A program made the translations under genes and the position numbers. Positions 1 through 8,822 of a stretch of 64,000 bases of DNA are shown piece after piece (the first letter of the stretch is position 1; every line of letters starts with the position of its first letter). The notes below the pieces were generated by a model that saw only the letters and a program-made list of their open reading frames with translations, was not told where the DNA came from and made no database searches. The stretch is taken from the NCBI RefSeq assembly GCF_900101475.1, contig NZ_FMZV01000010.1, positions 99,793 to 163,792 of the forward strand. Direction: 5' to 3'. Source of the stretch: Ruegeria marina (lineage in GTDB: Bacteria; Pseudomonadota; Alphaproteobacteria; Rhodobacterales; Rhodobacteraceae).

Positions 1-17
1 CGTTTTATTTTGAATGT

Positions 18-48
18 GTTAGCGCAAACTGTGTCCGGTTGCGCTAAC
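18..48. promoter_or_regulatory. Tandem LacI-type operator-like repeats
   Basis: Positions 18-27 and 39-48 form a perfect 10-bp inverted repeat (GTTAGCGCAA / TTGCGCTAAC). Read another way, 18-29 matches the palindrome GTTAGCGCTAAC at 11 of 12 positions and 37-48 matches it at 10 of 12, so the region may hold two operators with centres 19 bp apart. That palindrome resembles LacI-family sugar-regulator sites. The target could be the gene starting at 113 or a divergent gene to the left of the window. Confidence 0.45.
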
Positions 49-112
49 GCTTGCGCGCCTGTTCCGATCGGTTAGGGTGTTGTGGACGAACATTTCTCGA
101 AGGGTTTGCCGA

Positions 113-1087
113 ATGAGCGGATTGTTGGCGCTACTGGACGATGTGGCGGGAATTGCCAAGGTGGCGGCGGCCTCGGTCGACGATGTGGCCTCGCAGGCAG
201 CCAAGGCAGGGGCCAAGGCGGCGGGCGCGGTGATCGATGACGCGGCGGTGACGCCGAAATATGTTCATGGGTTTGCCCCCGCGCGCGAGTTGCCGATCAT
301 CTGGAAGATCGCCCGCGGTTCCATCCGCAACAAGATGTTGATCCTGCTTCCCGCTGCGCTGATCCTTGCGAATTTTGCGCCTTGGCTGATCGCGCCGCTC
401 TTGATGCTGGGCGGGGCTTACCTGTGCTTTGAAGGCGCTGAGAAGGTGTATCACGCGCTTGTACCTCACGACACCAGCCATGTGTTCAAGGAAGACGAAC
501 CCGGCGACCCGCTGCATCTGGAGGAGGAAAAGGCCGCCGGCGCCATCAAGACCGATTTCATCCTGTCGGCCGAGATCATGACCATTATCCTCGCCGCAAT
601 CCCGGAAAGCGATTTCTGGATGGAGGCGGCGACGCTGGCGATGGCCGGAATAGGGATAACGGTGGCGGTTTACGGCTCCGTGGCACTGATCGTAAAGGCC
701 GACGACTTCGGCCTGTTTATTGCCGAAAGAGGGCGCCTTGGCCTAACGCGCGCCCTGGGTCGGGGTCTCGTGCGCGGGATGCCGGGTTTCATGCATCTGC
801 TGACGGTGGTCGGCACGGCGGCGATGCTCTGGGTCGGCGGCTCGATCGTCATCCACGGGATGGAGGAACTGGGGTTCGGCTGGCTGGGCCATCACATCCA
901 CGACTGGGCCTATGCCCTGGGCCATGCCGTGCCCCAAGGCTGGACCGCCGCCGTGGAATGGCTGTCCAAGGCGGCATTGGACGGGGTGTTCGGACTGGCG
1001 CTGGGTTTCCTGCTGATCCCGCTTGCGACACGGGTGATGGCCCCGGTCCTTTCAGTTTTCACCAAGAGCCGCGGCCAGAGAAATTGA
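113..1087 (+). CDS. DUF808 family inner-membrane protein (YedI-like)
   Basis: This 324-residue protein belongs to the DUF808/YedI family, whose members are polytopic inner-membrane proteins of unknown function. The N-terminus begins MSGLLALLDDVAGIAKVAAA, the family signature, which is why the ATG at 113 is preferred over an upstream in-frame start at 77; a GAAGGG ribosome-binding site lies about 10 nt before it. Hydrophobic segments fall at about residues 75-105, 155-170, 180-205, 230-255 and 290-315. The Ala- and Val-rich amphipathic N-terminal 50 residues are typical. It stands alone: the next gene is convergent. No substrate or partner can be named. Confidence 0.85.
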   Translation: MSGLLALLDDVAGIAKVAAASVDDVASQAAKAGAKAAGAVIDDAAVTPKYVHGFAPARELPIIWKIARGSIRNKMLILLPAALILANFAPWLIAPLLMLGGAYLCFEGAEKVYHALVPHDTSHVFKEDEPGDPLHLEEEKAAGAIKTDFILSAEIMTIILAAIPESDFWMEAATLAMAGIGITVAVYGSVALIVKADDFGLFIAERGRLGLTRALGRGLVRGMPGFMHLLTVVGTAAMLWVGGSIVIHGMEELGFGWLGHHIHDWAYALGHAVPQGWTAAVEWLSKAALDGVFGLALGFLLIPLATRVMAPVLSVFTKSRGQRN

Positions 1088-1130
1088 GAGAGGTCTCCGC
1101 AAGGCAACTTGGTGGGACTTCGCCAACGGT

Positions 1131-1619
1131 CTAGTCGTCGACTTCGTTGGCCGGTTCAGCATTCAGCAGGCCATAGTTCTGCGCGCCGATCTCGTCATGC
1201 AGGCCAATCTGGGTTTCCAGAAAGTCGATATGACCCTGCTCGTCGCTGATCAGTTCCTCGAACAACTGCATGGACGCATAGTCACCTACTTCGGCACAGT
1301 ACTTGCGGGCTTCGGAATAAAGCGCGACCGCTTCCATTTCCGCTGCCAGATCGCAAGTCAGGGACTCGCGTACGTTTTGACCGATACGCAGCGGATCGAG
1401 CGTCTGCAGGTTCGGGTGCCCTTCGAGAAAGATGATCCGATCAATCAACTTGTCCGCATGTTCCATCTCTTCGATGGATTCCTCGCGCATCTTCTTGGCA
1501 AGTCTGCCGTAACCCCAGTCCTTTTGAAGGCGATAGTGCAGCCAGAACTGGCTTACCGCTGTCAGTTCCACCCGAAGCGCCTTGTTCAGATATTCGATAA
1601 CCTTCTTGTCGCCTTTCAT
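1131..1619 (-). CDS. bfr: Bacterioferritin
   Basis: Bacterioferritin oxidises Fe(II) and stores it as a mineral in a 24-subunit shell that binds haem at dimer interfaces. This 162-residue protein is of normal length. The ferroxidase ligands are visible: Glu18, Glu51 and His54, with later Glu/His pairs in the EMEAVALY and DEQGHIDF segments. The haem ligand Met52 is present in the EEMEH motif. The start at 1619 is chosen because [16 protein letters not shown] is the canonical N-terminus and AAAGGA precedes it. It follows the bacterioferritin-associated ferredoxin gene in one operon, whose reading frame overlaps it. Iron regulation is expected but no Irr or RirA box could be assigned with confidence. 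Confidence 0.97.
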   Translation of the reverse strand: MKGDKKVIEYLNKALRVELTAVSQFWLHYRLQKDWGYGRLAKKMREESIEEMEHADKLIDRIIFLEGHPNLQTLDPLRIGQNVRESLTCDLAAEMEAVALYSEARKYCAEVGDYASMQLFEELISDEQGHIDFLETQIGLHDEIGAQNYGLLNAEPANEVDD

Positions 1620-1863
1620 CGCCGGGTTTCCTTTCGATTTGCTGCTGTCTGAGCCCTCGCAGGTTAGCGGGTACCTCAAGGTTGCCGTTATTGCGCATGG
1701 TGGCAATGAAAAGTTTCATGCAGCCGCCGCAATTTGGGGCTTTGCCCAAGGCATGGTAAACCTTGCCAGGTGTGATGATGGTGCCTGGATCCGCGGCGCG
1801 CATCCAGTCAATCGCGGCGTGGATATCGCGCTCGGTTATGACTTCGCAGCTACAGATGATCAT
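1441..1863 (-). CDS. bfd: Bacterioferritin-associated [2Fe-2S] ferredoxin, run-on C-terminus
   Basis: Bfd donates electrons to bacterioferritin so that stored iron can be released. The conserved part starts [14 protein letters not shown] and carries the four cluster cysteines as CSC near the N-terminus and CGGC near residue 50. A strong GGAGG ribosome-binding site sets the start at 1863. The family domain ends at about residue 75, but the frame has no stop there. It continues for about 60 residues, overlapping the start of bfr by 179 nt, and ends only at 1441. The tail is Gly/Ser/Gln-rich and looks like out-of-frame bfr sequence. Either the normal stop was lost by a small indel near 1640-1660 or this is a real long overlap. 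Confidence 0.75.
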   Translation of the reverse strand: MIICSCEVITERDIHAAIDWMRAADPGTIITPGKVYHALGKAPNCGGCMKLFIATMRNNGNLEVPANLRGLRQQQIERKPGDERRQEGYRISEQGASGGTDSGKPVLAALSPSKGLGLRQTCQEDARGIHRRDGTCGQVD

Positions 1864-1888
1864 GGGGGTCCTCCAGACGATCCCTTTA

Positions 1889-1917
1889 ATTACTGACAAA
1901 AACACTAAGAAAGTCAA
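1889..1917 (-). promoter_or_regulatory. Candidate sigma-70 promoter for bfd-bfr
   Basis: On the minus strand TTGACT (1912-1917) is followed after 17 nt by AGTAAT (1889-1894), in an AT-rich stretch unlike its GC-rich surroundings. The predicted transcript would start about 18 nt before the bfd ATG, leaving just enough room for its GGAGG site. Confidence 0.45.
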
Positions 1918-1946
1918 TCCCGATAATCTTTGTCGGGAAATGGCGC

Positions 1947-1975
1947 AAAAAAACCCGCCAGCAAGTGGCGGGTTT
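1947..1975 (-). terminator. Rho-independent terminator of tkt
   Basis: A perfect 10-bp stem (1951-1960 with 1966-1975, core ACCCGCCA/TGGCGGGT) with a 5-nt loop is followed, on the minus strand, by a run of seven T. It lies 28 nt past the tkt stop codon and separates tkt from bfd. Confidence 0.9.
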
Positions 1976-2002
1976 CAAGCATTGTTTGGTCAAATTGGCT
2001 GT

Positions 2003-4027
2003 TTATGAGCCCAAAAGCTCTTTCACCTTGGCCACGGTGGCGGCGGCGGTGATGCCGAACTTCTCGTAAAGCTCCTCGGCCGGGGCCGATGCGCCGAAGC
2101 GGGTCATGCCGATGAAGCCCGCCTTGGCTTCGCGACCGCGCTCGCCCAGCAGCCAGCGGTCCCAGCCGCCGTCGCGAACCGCGGCCTCGATACCCACACG
2201 CACCGGGCCTGCGGGCAGGACCTTGCGGCGGTAGGATTCGTCCTGTTCGGCGAACAGTTCCATGCAGGGCATGGAGACCACTCGGGTGCCGATGCCCTCG
2301 GCTTCAAGCTGGGCGCGGGCCTCGAGGGCGATTTCAACCTCGGAGCCGGTCGCGATCAGGATGACCTGACGTTTTCCAGTGGCCTCGGCCAGAACATAGG
2401 CGCCTTGCGCGGTCAGGTTCCTGGCCTTGTTTTCCACCCGGACGGTCGGCAGGTTCTGGCGCGTCAGCGACAGGACCGAGGGGCTTTGGGTGAAGGTCAG
2501 CGCCAGTTCCCAGGCCTCGGCTGTTTCGACCGTGTCGGCGGGGCGGAACACATAGGTGTTCGGTGTTGCCCGGCTGATCGCCAGATGTTCGACCGGCTGG
2601 TGGGTCGGGCCGTCCTCGCCCAGGCCGATCGAGTCATGCGTCATCACAAAGACCGACGGGATCTGCATCAGCGCGGCCAGGCGCATCGAGGGGCGGGCAT
2701 AATCGGTGAAGCACATGAAAGTGCCGCCATAGGGGCGGATGCCGCCGTGCAGCGCCATGCCGTTCATCGCTGCGGCCATGCCGTGTTCGCGGATGCCGTA
2801 ATGGATGTAGCGGCCCTTGCGGTTCTCCGGCAGGAAGATGCCCAGATCGTCGGTCTTGGTGTTGTTCGATCCGGTCAGGTCAGCCGATCCGCCCACGGTT
2901 TCGGTCATGATCGGGTTGACGATCTTCAGCACTTCTTCCGAGCTCTTGCGCGTGGCCCATTTGGGCTGTTGTTCCGAGATCTGCTTCTTGAACGCGCGCA
3001 GGGCGCCGGCCAGTTTCCCGGGCACCTCGAAGGCATAGGCACGGTTGAACTCGGCCTGTTTACGCTCGGAAAGCTGCGCGAACCGCCCTTCCCAGGCCAA
3101 ACGGTCGGCGGCACCCCGGCTGCCGATGGCCTCCCAGGCGGATTTCACTTCCGCTGGCACCTCGAACGGTCCATGGGCCCAGCCATAGGCCGCTTTTGCG
3201 GCCAGAAGCTGGCCCTGATCGGTCAGCGCGCCATGGCCCTTGGAGGTGTCCTGCGCCGCATGTCCCAGGGCGATATGGGTCTTGCAGGCGATCATCGTGG
3301 GTTTGTTCGATCCCTTGGCCTGCACCAGCGCGGCGTCGATGGCGGCCGGATCATGGCCGTCGATCTCGATCACATGCCAGCCCGAGGCCGCAAAACGGCG
3401 CACCTGGTCGGTCCGGTCGGCAATATCCACGGTGCCGTCGATCGTGATGTTGTTGTTGTCCCAAAGGACGATCAGCTTGCTCAGTTCCAGCCGCCCGGCC
3501 AGACCGATGGCCTCCTGGCTTACACCTTCCATCAGGCAGCCGTCGCCGGCGATGACATAGGTGTAATGGTCCACGACCTTCTTGCCATATTGGGCGCGCT
3601 GGATTTCTTCGGCGATGGCGAAACCCACGGCATTGGCGATGCCCTGACCCAGCGGGCCGGTGGTGGTCTCGATCCCCTTGGCCAGGAAATTTTCCGGGTG
3701 ACCGGCGGTCTTGGCGCCCATCTGGCGGAAGTTCCGGATCTCGTCCAGCGTGATCTCGGGGTTGCCGGTGAGATAGAGCAGGGAGTAGAGCAGCATCGAG
3801 CCATGACCCGCCGACAGGATGAACCGGTCGCGGTCGGGCCAGGTGGGGTTTGCAGCGTCGAATTTCAGGTGCTTTTCAAACAACACTGTGGCCACGTCGG
3901 CCATGCCCATGGGCATGCCGGAATGGCCGGAATTGGCGGTAGCAACGGCATCCAGCGTCAGGGCGCGGATGGCGGTGGCCTTGGTCCAGTGGTCGGGGTT
4001 CGCAGTGCGCAGCGCAGTCAGGTCCAC
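2003..4027 (-). CDS. tkt: Transketolase
   Basis: Transketolase transfers two-carbon units between sugar phosphates using thiamine diphosphate, linking the pentose phosphate pathway with glycolysis. The 674-residue protein has the family motifs SGHSGMPMG and [13 protein letters not shown] near the N-terminus, the thiamine-diphosphate motif beginning GDGCLMEG, and the central pyrimidine-domain motif around [14 protein letters not shown]. The start is taken as GTG at 4027 because [14 protein letters not shown] is the usual N-terminus and AAAGGA lies just upstream; an ATG at 4078 would add 17 unconserved residues. It is divergent from zauP-zapA and ends at a strong terminator. Confidence 0.96.
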   Translation of the reverse strand: MDLTALRTANPDHWTKATAIRALTLDAVATANSGHSGMPMGMADVATVLFEKHLKFDAANPTWPDRDRFILSAGHGSMLLYSLLYLTGNPEITLDEIRNFRQMGAKTAGHPENFLAKGIETTTGPLGQGIANAVGFAIAEEIQRAQYGKKVVDHYTYVIAGDGCLMEGVSQEAIGLAGRLELSKLIVLWDNNNITIDGTVDIADRTDQVRRFAASGWHVIEIDGHDPAAIDAALVQAKGSNKPTMIACKTHIALGHAAQDTSKGHGALTDQGQLLAAKAAYGWAHGPFEVPAEVKSAWEAIGSRGAADRLAWEGRFAQLSERKQAEFNRAYAFEVPGKLAGALRAFKKQISEQQPKWATRKSSEEVLKIVNPIMTETVGGSADLTGSNNTKTDDLGIFLPENRKGRYIHYGIREHGMAAAMNGMALHGGIRPYGGTFMCFTDYARPSMRLAALMQIPSVFVMTHDSIGLGEDGPTHQPVEHLAISRATPNTYVFRPADTVETAEAWELALTFTQSPSVLSLTRQNLPTVRVENKARNLTAQGAYVLAEATGKRQVILIATGSEVEIALEARAQLEAEGIGTRVVSMPCMELFAEQDESYRRKVLPAGPVRVGIEAAVRDGGWDRWLLGERGREAKAGFIGMTRFGASAPAEELYEKFGITAAATVAKVKELLGS

Positions 4028-4280
4028 GAGGCTTTGTCCTTTGGGTTTCGGGCGGATTGCGCGCTCAATACCACTCACCCCCCAAAGTTCAAGCAGAACG
4101 GGCAGAAACGCGCGCAGGCTGGATCAGAAGAGGCGTCCAAGTTGTTGAAAGCAATGATGGGGGGTATTTTCGGTATCATTTGGTTAGACTACAGCTATGC
4201 ATCCCGGCACCCGATTCGGTTCGGACCGATCGGCTTTGCCGGGCAGATAACAACAAACGCGTCACACGAAGGTGAGAGGC

Positions 4281-5129
4281 ATGAGCCAGATCGAGGAATT
4301 GCAGGGCCGGATTTCGGCCGCGATGGAGCGGATCAGCGCCGGGGTCGAGGCCCTCGCCCTGCCGCGGCCTGCGGAACCGAGCGGAGAAGCGGAAACTGCG
4401 GACGCGGATTTGGTTGCCGCTCTTGAAGACGAGCGGATGGCGAATGCTCAGCTGGAAGAACGGCTGCGGTCGCTCAAGGCCAAGCATGCGGCCGAGATTG
4501 CGGCCTTGCAGGCTGCGGGTGCAGATGACCAGAACGAGGACGAGCTTGAGCGGTTGCGAGAGGAACTGGCGGAAGCAAGGGCCAGCCTGGCGAATGCCGA
4601 GTCCGAAGCCGCGGCCACAGATATGTCCGAAGAAGTGGAGGCGCTGCGAACCGAGGTCGCATTGCTCAAGGCGCAACTCGACGCGGTCGAGGATCCAGAG
4701 CCGCTGAAGAAGGAACTCGAGGCGCTGCGGATGCAGGCGGACAATTCCGAACTGGTGGACGGGCTGCGCGCCGAAATCGCGACGCTCAAGGCCGAACTGA
4801 GCAACACTGAACGCCTGTCCGAATTGCAGGCCGAGCTAGAGATGCTGCGTGCTGAACGGGTAAGCCATGGCGATGCAATGTCGCGGCTGGACGGCGATCT
4901 TCAGCGCCTGCGAAAGGCGAATGACCAGTTGCGTTCGGTGGTGTCAGACCTGCGGACGGCAAACGAGGCGGGCGTCGGCGAGCCGCACCTGATCAACAGC
5001 GCCATGCTGGCGGAACTGGAGGCGCTGCGTGCCCAGCGGGCGACCGATGCGGCCGAGGTGCACGCGGTCCTGAGCAAGCTGGGGCCGCTTTTGTCCGCTG
5101 CGAACCTGGCAGAAGGAGAGGATGAGTGA
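4281..5129 (+). CDS. Coiled-coil division protein, ZauP candidate
   Basis: This 282-residue protein is almost wholly coiled coil from about residue 55 to 225, rich in Glu, Leu and Ala heptads, and has no transmembrane segment. It directly precedes zapA, with the stop and the zapA start sharing one base. In Caulobacter the gene upstream of zapA encodes ZauP, a coiled-coil partner that works with ZapA to focus the FtsZ ring, and the layout here is the same. Function is therefore assigned by context and architecture, not by a motif. ATG 4281 is preferred over GTG 4272, giving better spacing from the AAGG site at 4269. A GATTC (GANTC, CcrM-type) site lies at 4213-4217 upstream. Confidence 0.65.
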   Translation: MSQIEELQGRISAAMERISAGVEALALPRPAEPSGEAETADADLVAALEDERMANAQLEERLRSLKAKHAAEIAALQAAGADDQNEDELERLREELAEARASLANAESEAAATDMSEEVEALRTEVALLKAQLDAVEDPEPLKKELEALRMQADNSELVDGLRAEIATLKAELSNTERLSELQAELEMLRAERVSHGDAMSRLDGDLQRLRKANDQLRSVVSDLRTANEAGVGEPHLINSAMLAELEALRAQRATDAAEVHAVLSKLGPLLSAANLAEGEDE

Positions 5130-5530
5130 TGCCGGAGGTGACCATTCACATAGGAGGCCGCGGGTTCGAAGTCTCCTGTCAGGAAGGCGAAGAAAGCTAT
5201 CTGCAAGCCGCCGCGAAAATGCTGGACGACGAGGCGCAGGTCCTGTCCGATCAGATCGGCCGCATGCCTGAGGCGCGGATGCTGCTGATGGCTGGTCTGA
5301 TGCTGGCAGACAAGACCGCGGCTGTGGAAGACAAGATCAAGGCGATGGAAAGCCAACTCGCCGAACGCGATGCGGAAATCGCCCGGCTGCGCAGCGCCCC
5401 GGCGCCCGAGCCCGAGCGGATCGAAGTGGCGGTCATCCCGCCCTCGGTTACCGATACACTTGCCGAATTGGCTGCCCGTGCCGAGGCGCTGGCAGCCCAG
5501 GTCGAGGAAAAGGCAGCCGGATCAGAATGA
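5129..5530 (+). CDS. zapA: Cell division protein ZapA
   Basis: ZapA binds FtsZ and bundles protofilaments in the Z-ring. The 133-residue protein has the typical N-terminal globular domain, beginning MPEVTIHIGGRGFEVSC, with a helix carrying MLLMAGLMLADK near residue 50-60, then a short coiled coil (about 65-90). A C-terminal extension rich in Ala, Glu and Pro makes it longer than the roughly 100-residue enterobacterial protein. It is translationally coupled to the upstream coiled-coil gene. No 6S RNA gene follows it, although in some alphaproteobacteria one does. Confidence 0.88.
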   Translation: MPEVTIHIGGRGFEVSCQEGEESYLQAAAKMLDDEAQVLSDQIGRMPEARMLLMAGLMLADKTAAVEDKIKAMESQLAERDAEIARLRSAPAPEPERIEVAVIPPSVTDTLAELAARAEALAAQVEEKAAGSE

Positions 5531-5563
5531 ACCCGGCCATGCAAGATGATGAAAACCATCATG

Positions 5564-5588
5564 AAAAAGCGCCCGGACGGGCGCTTTG
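5564..5588 (-). terminator. Terminator between zapA and grxD, better oriented for grxD
   Basis: AAAGCGCCC (5566-5574) pairs with GGGCGCTTT (5579-5587) around a 4-nt loop. On the minus strand the stem is followed by five T, so it should end the bolA-grxD transcript about 75 nt past the stop. The plus strand has only TTT, so it may act weakly on zapA. Confidence 0.75.
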
Positions 5589-5660
5589 CGCAGGATTGAA
5601 ATCGAAATCCTGAAAGCAAGGTCTTGAGAGACCTGCTGGTCGCCGGTCTCCCGCGTACAC

Positions 5661-6023
5661 TCAGGCGTTGGCGGCGCGAATTTTTTCGGCCGCATCCTTG
5701 TCATAGGCGACACCGTTTTCGTCGAACAACGTGTCCAGCTCGCCCGAGAGGGTCATTTCGGTGATGATGTCGCAGCCGCCGACGAACTCGCCCTTGACGT
5801 AGAGCTGGGGAATGGTGGGCCAGTCGGAATAGTCCTTGATGCCCTGGCGGATTTCTTCGTCGGCGAGAACGTTTACGTCCTTGTAGGCGACGCCCATGTA
5901 GTTCAGCACACCAGCGACACGGCTGGAAAACCCGCATTGCGGCATTTCCTTGGTCCCTTTCATGTAGAGCACCACGTCGTTGGCTTTGACGGTTTCGTAG
6001 ATACGGTTTTTTGCGTCGGTCAT
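5661..6023 (-). CDS. grxD: Monothiol glutaredoxin Grx4/GrxD family
   Basis: CGFS-type glutaredoxins carry [2Fe-2S] clusters bridged with glutathione and pass them to target proteins or to BolA partners. This 120-residue protein has the active-site CGFS at residues 30-33, the WPTIPQLYV substrate-cleft motif and the GGCDI glutathione-binding motif. It lies 87 nt downstream of the bolA homologue on the same strand, consistent with the known Grx-BolA complex. A hairpin terminator follows at 5564-5588. Confidence 0.95.
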   Translation of the reverse strand: MTDAKNRIYETVKANDVVLYMKGTKEMPQCGFSSRVAGVLNYMGVAYKDVNVLADEEIRQGIKDYSDWPTIPQLYVKGEFVGGCDIITEMTLSGELDTLFDENGVAYDKDAAEKIRAANA

Positions 6024-6110
6024 TGTCTGGTTTCCTCTTTCGCCTGCAGCTTTCCGCCAGCAGTTTGAAGATCGCTATTGTCGAGAGACCAGGCCGGAGA
6101 GCCCCGGTCC

Positions 6111-6347
6111 TTACTCGGGTGCCTTGGTCGTCAGTGCCAGCGCATGCAGCTTGCCGCTGTCGATCTCGGATCTTACGGCTGCATTCACGGCGCGTTGTTG
6201 CTGCACGCGGCTCTTGCCTTTGAAACTCGGGTCGATGACCTCGGCCGCCCAATGATTGCCATCGCCCGCCAGGTCGGTGATTGTGATCTTTGCCTGCGGA
6301 AAACTGGCGCGGATCAGCGCTTCGATTTCATGGGCTTCCATGGCCAT
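6111..6347 (-). CDS. BolA/IbaG family protein
   Basis: BolA-family proteins form [2Fe-2S]-bridged heterodimers with CGFS glutaredoxins and take part in iron-sulfur trafficking. The 78-residue protein has the KITITDLAGDGNHWAAEVI segment and the conserved HALAL near the C-terminus, closest to the BolA2/IbaG type. The start at 6347 is supported by GGAG about 9 nt upstream; an earlier in-frame start at 6404 adds an unconserved Ser/Thr-rich stretch. It is followed by grxD, the expected partner. Confidence 0.9.
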   Translation of the reverse strand: MAMEAHEIEALIRASFPQAKITITDLAGDGNHWAAEVIDPSFKGKSRVQQQRAVNAAVRSEIDSGKLHALALTTKAPE

Positions 6348-6473
6348 TTGACTTTCTCCAGCTGTCTTGCTTCCAGATGTAGAGCGATGCGTCCCCGCGC
6401 GCAAGAGACCGGCATCGAACAGGCGAACGACGTGCCGCCGGGGCGAGCCGTTTGCACTGCATCCGGTTGTGGC

Positions 6474-8633
6474 TCAGGCGATAGCTGCCGCGAAACTGCC
6501 GCGGTACAGGGCGGCAAGCTCTGCCAGCGGGGCTTCGGACGCGCCAAGGCGGACCCTGTCGCCGCCAAAACGGCCGACTGCGGAGACTTGCACGCCCGCG
6601 GCTGCGGCCGCGGTCATCAGGGCTTCGGCCTGATCGAAGTTGCAGGCGACCAGATAGCGGGCCTGGTCCTCGCCGAACAGGGCCGCTGTAGCAGCGTCGT
6701 CGATCTGCACGCCAACACCCGCGCTTTCGGCCAGTTCGAAGGCCGCCAGCGCCAGACCGCCATCGCCCAGATCGGTGCAGGCCTTGATCAGGGACCGGTT
6801 CGCGCGGATGAACTCGCCATTGCGGCGCTCGGCCTCAAGGTCGACATGCGGCGCGTCGCCATCCTCGCGGTTGAACACTTCGGCCAGCAGGGCGGACTGG
6901 CCCAGGTGGCCCCTGGTTTCACCGACTACCAAGGCAACATGCCCTTCGCGGACGTCCTTGCCGATGATCTCGTCGGTCGAGGCCAGCAAACCGACGGCTC
7001 CGATCGTGGGGGTGGGCAGGATCGCCTTGCCGTCGGTCTCGTTGTAGAGAGAGACGTTGCCTGACACGATGGGCATGTCGAGCGCCGAACAGGCCGCGCC
7101 GATGCCTTTGATCGCACCGACGAACTGGCCCATGATCTCGGGTTTTTCAGGGTTGCCGAAATTCAGGTTGTCGGTGGTGGCAAGCGGTTTGGCCCCCACG
7201 GCGGTCAGGTTGCGATAGGCTTCGGCCACGGCCTGCTTGCCGCCTTCTTCAGGGTTGGCACGCACGTAGCGAGGGGTCACGTCGCTGGTGAAGGCCAGCG
7301 CCTTGTCGGTGCCATGCACCCGCACGATGCCCGCGCCCAGACCGGGTGTGCGGGCACTGTCGGCCATCACCATGGTGTCATACTGTTCATAGACCCACTG
7401 CTTGCCGCCATAGTTGGGCGAGCCGATCAGGGCGCGCAGCCCGTCGATCGGGTCGATCTGCGGCACCTCGCCCAGGGGGGCTGCGGCCGGGGTTGCCACC
7501 CAGGGGCGGTCATATTCGGGGGCGCGGCCCGAGAGCGGCGACAGCGGCAGGTCGGCGCGCACCTCGCCCTTGTGCATGATGATGAAGCGGTCTTCGGTGA
7601 TGGTCTCGCCGACGATGGCGAAATCGAGGTCCCACTTGTCGAACACCGCCTTGGCCTCGGCCTCTTTCTCGGGCTTCAGCACCATGAGCATCCGTTCCTG
7701 GCTTTCGCTCAGCATCATCTCGTAGGCGGTCATGTTCTCTTCACGCTGCGGGACAGCGTCGAGGTTCAGCCGGATGCCCAGGCCGCCCTTGTCGCCCATT
7801 TCGACGGCAGAGCAGGTGAGGCCAGCGGCCCCCATGTCCTGGATCGAGATCACCGCGCCGGTCTGCATCAGTTCGAGACAGGCTTCCATCAGGCGTTTTT
7901 CGGTGAACGGGTCGCCCACCTGCACGGTGGGGCGCTTTTCCTCGATTGTGTCGTCGAATTCAGCGCTTGCCATGGTGGCGCCGCCAACGCCGTCGCGCCC
8001 GGTCTTGGCGCCAAGATAGACCACCGGCATGCCGATGCCCGAAGCGGCGGAGTAGAAGATCTTGTCGCTGTCGGCGAGGCCGGCGGCGAAGGCGTTCACA
8101 AGGCAGTTGCCGTTATAGGCCGGATGGAACCGCACCTCGCCGCCCACGCAAGGTACGCCGAAACAGTTGCCGTAGCCGCCGATACCTTCGACCACGCCAT
8201 TGACCAGGCGCCGGGTCTTGGGGTGGCCGGGTTCGCCGAAGCTGAGCGCGTTCATCGATGCAATGGGTCGCGCACCCATGGTGAAGACATCGCGCAGAAT
8301 GCCGCCCACGCCGGTAGCCGCGCCCTGATAGGGCTCGATATACGAGGGGTGGTTGTGGCTTTCCATCTTGAAGACCACGGCCTGGCCATCGCCGATGTCG
8401 ACAACACCCGCGTTCTCGCCTGGGCCACAGATCACCTGCGGGCCGCTGGTGGGCAGGGTCCGGAGCCATTTCTTGGAGCTTTTGTAGGAACAATGCTCGT
8501 TCCACATGGCCGAGAAAATGCCAAGCTCGGTGAAGGTCGGCTCGCGCCCGATGATCTCGAGGATCATGTCGTATTCGTCGGGCTTCAACCCGTGCGCGGC
8601 GATCAGGTCCTGAGTGATTGCGGGCTCTTGCAT
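6474..8633 (-). CDS. purL: Phosphoribosylformylglycinamidine synthase subunit PurL
   Basis: PurL is the synthetase subunit of the FGAM synthase complex, using ATP and glutamine-derived ammonia to convert FGAR to FGAM in purine synthesis. The 719-residue length is that of the small, Bacillus-type PurL that needs PurS and PurQ; both are encoded in this window at 27081 and 28371. Recognisable motifs include [10 protein letters not shown] near residue 45, the ATP-site MESHNHPS, and [21 protein letters not shown] 8633 ([15 protein letters not shown]) is preferred to a TTG 18 nt upstream. It stands apart from the other pur genes, upstream of bolA on the same strand. Confidence 0.97.
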   Translation of the reverse strand: MQEPAITQDLIAAHGLKPDEYDMILEIIGREPTFTELGIFSAMWNEHCSYKSSKKWLRTLPTSGPQVICGPGENAGVVDIGDGQAVVFKMESHNHPSYIEPYQGAATGVGGILRDVFTMGARPIASMNALSFGEPGHPKTRRLVNGVVEGIGGYGNCFGVPCVGGEVRFHPAYNGNCLVNAFAAGLADSDKIFYSAASGIGMPVVYLGAKTGRDGVGGATMASAEFDDTIEEKRPTVQVGDPFTEKRLMEACLELMQTGAVISIQDMGAAGLTCSAVEMGDKGGLGIRLNLDAVPQREENMTAYEMMLSESQERMLMVLKPEKEAEAKAVFDKWDLDFAIVGETITEDRFIIMHKGEVRADLPLSPLSGRAPEYDRPWVATPAAAPLGEVPQIDPIDGLRALIGSPNYGGKQWVYEQYDTMVMADSARTPGLGAGIVRVHGTDKALAFTSDVTPRYVRANPEEGGKQAVAEAYRNLTAVGAKPLATTDNLNFGNPEKPEIMGQFVGAIKGIGAACSALDMPIVSGNVSLYNETDGKAILPTPTIGAVGLLASTDEIIGKDVREGHVALVVGETRGHLGQSALLAEVFNREDGDAPHVDLEAERRNGEFIRANRSLIKACTDLGDGGLALAAFELAESAGVGVQIDDAATAALFGEDQARYLVACNFDQAEALMTAAAAAGVQVSAVGRFGGDRVRLGASEAPLAELAALYRGSFAAAIA

Positions 8634-8754
8634 CTGATGTGGTGTCCCCAAGCTGGCCGAGATTGCGGGCCTTTTAGGGCAAGCCAGCGTCGGGGGAAAG
8701 AGGCAAGAGGGCGCAGATCGAGGCCAGTCAGGCGGGTTTTCCCCGAGCGGGGAG

Positions 8755-8790
8755 AAAAAAGAATGCCCCCGCCAGTGTAATGGCGGGGGC
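8755..8790 (-). terminator. Rho-independent terminator of the MscS gene
   Basis: A 10-bp stem (8765-8774 with 8781-8790, GCCCCCGCCA/TGGCGGGGGC) with a 6-nt loop is followed on the minus strand by ATTCTTTTTT. It lies 33 nt past the stop of the MscS gene and insulates purL. Confidence 0.92.
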
Positions 8791-8822
8791 CTCGATGTTT
8801 CGAGCGGAACGCGCAGCCAGCC

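Noticed and set aside
2405..4426. A 673-codon open frame on the plus strand opposite tkt
   Set aside because: It is antisense to a well-conserved transketolase; its product is His/Gly/Val-rich with no domain pattern, as expected for a mirror frame in high-GC DNA.
5531..5660. 6S RNA downstream of zapA
   Set aside because: The space is only 130 nt and is occupied by a terminator and the end of grxD; no long bulged hairpin is visible.
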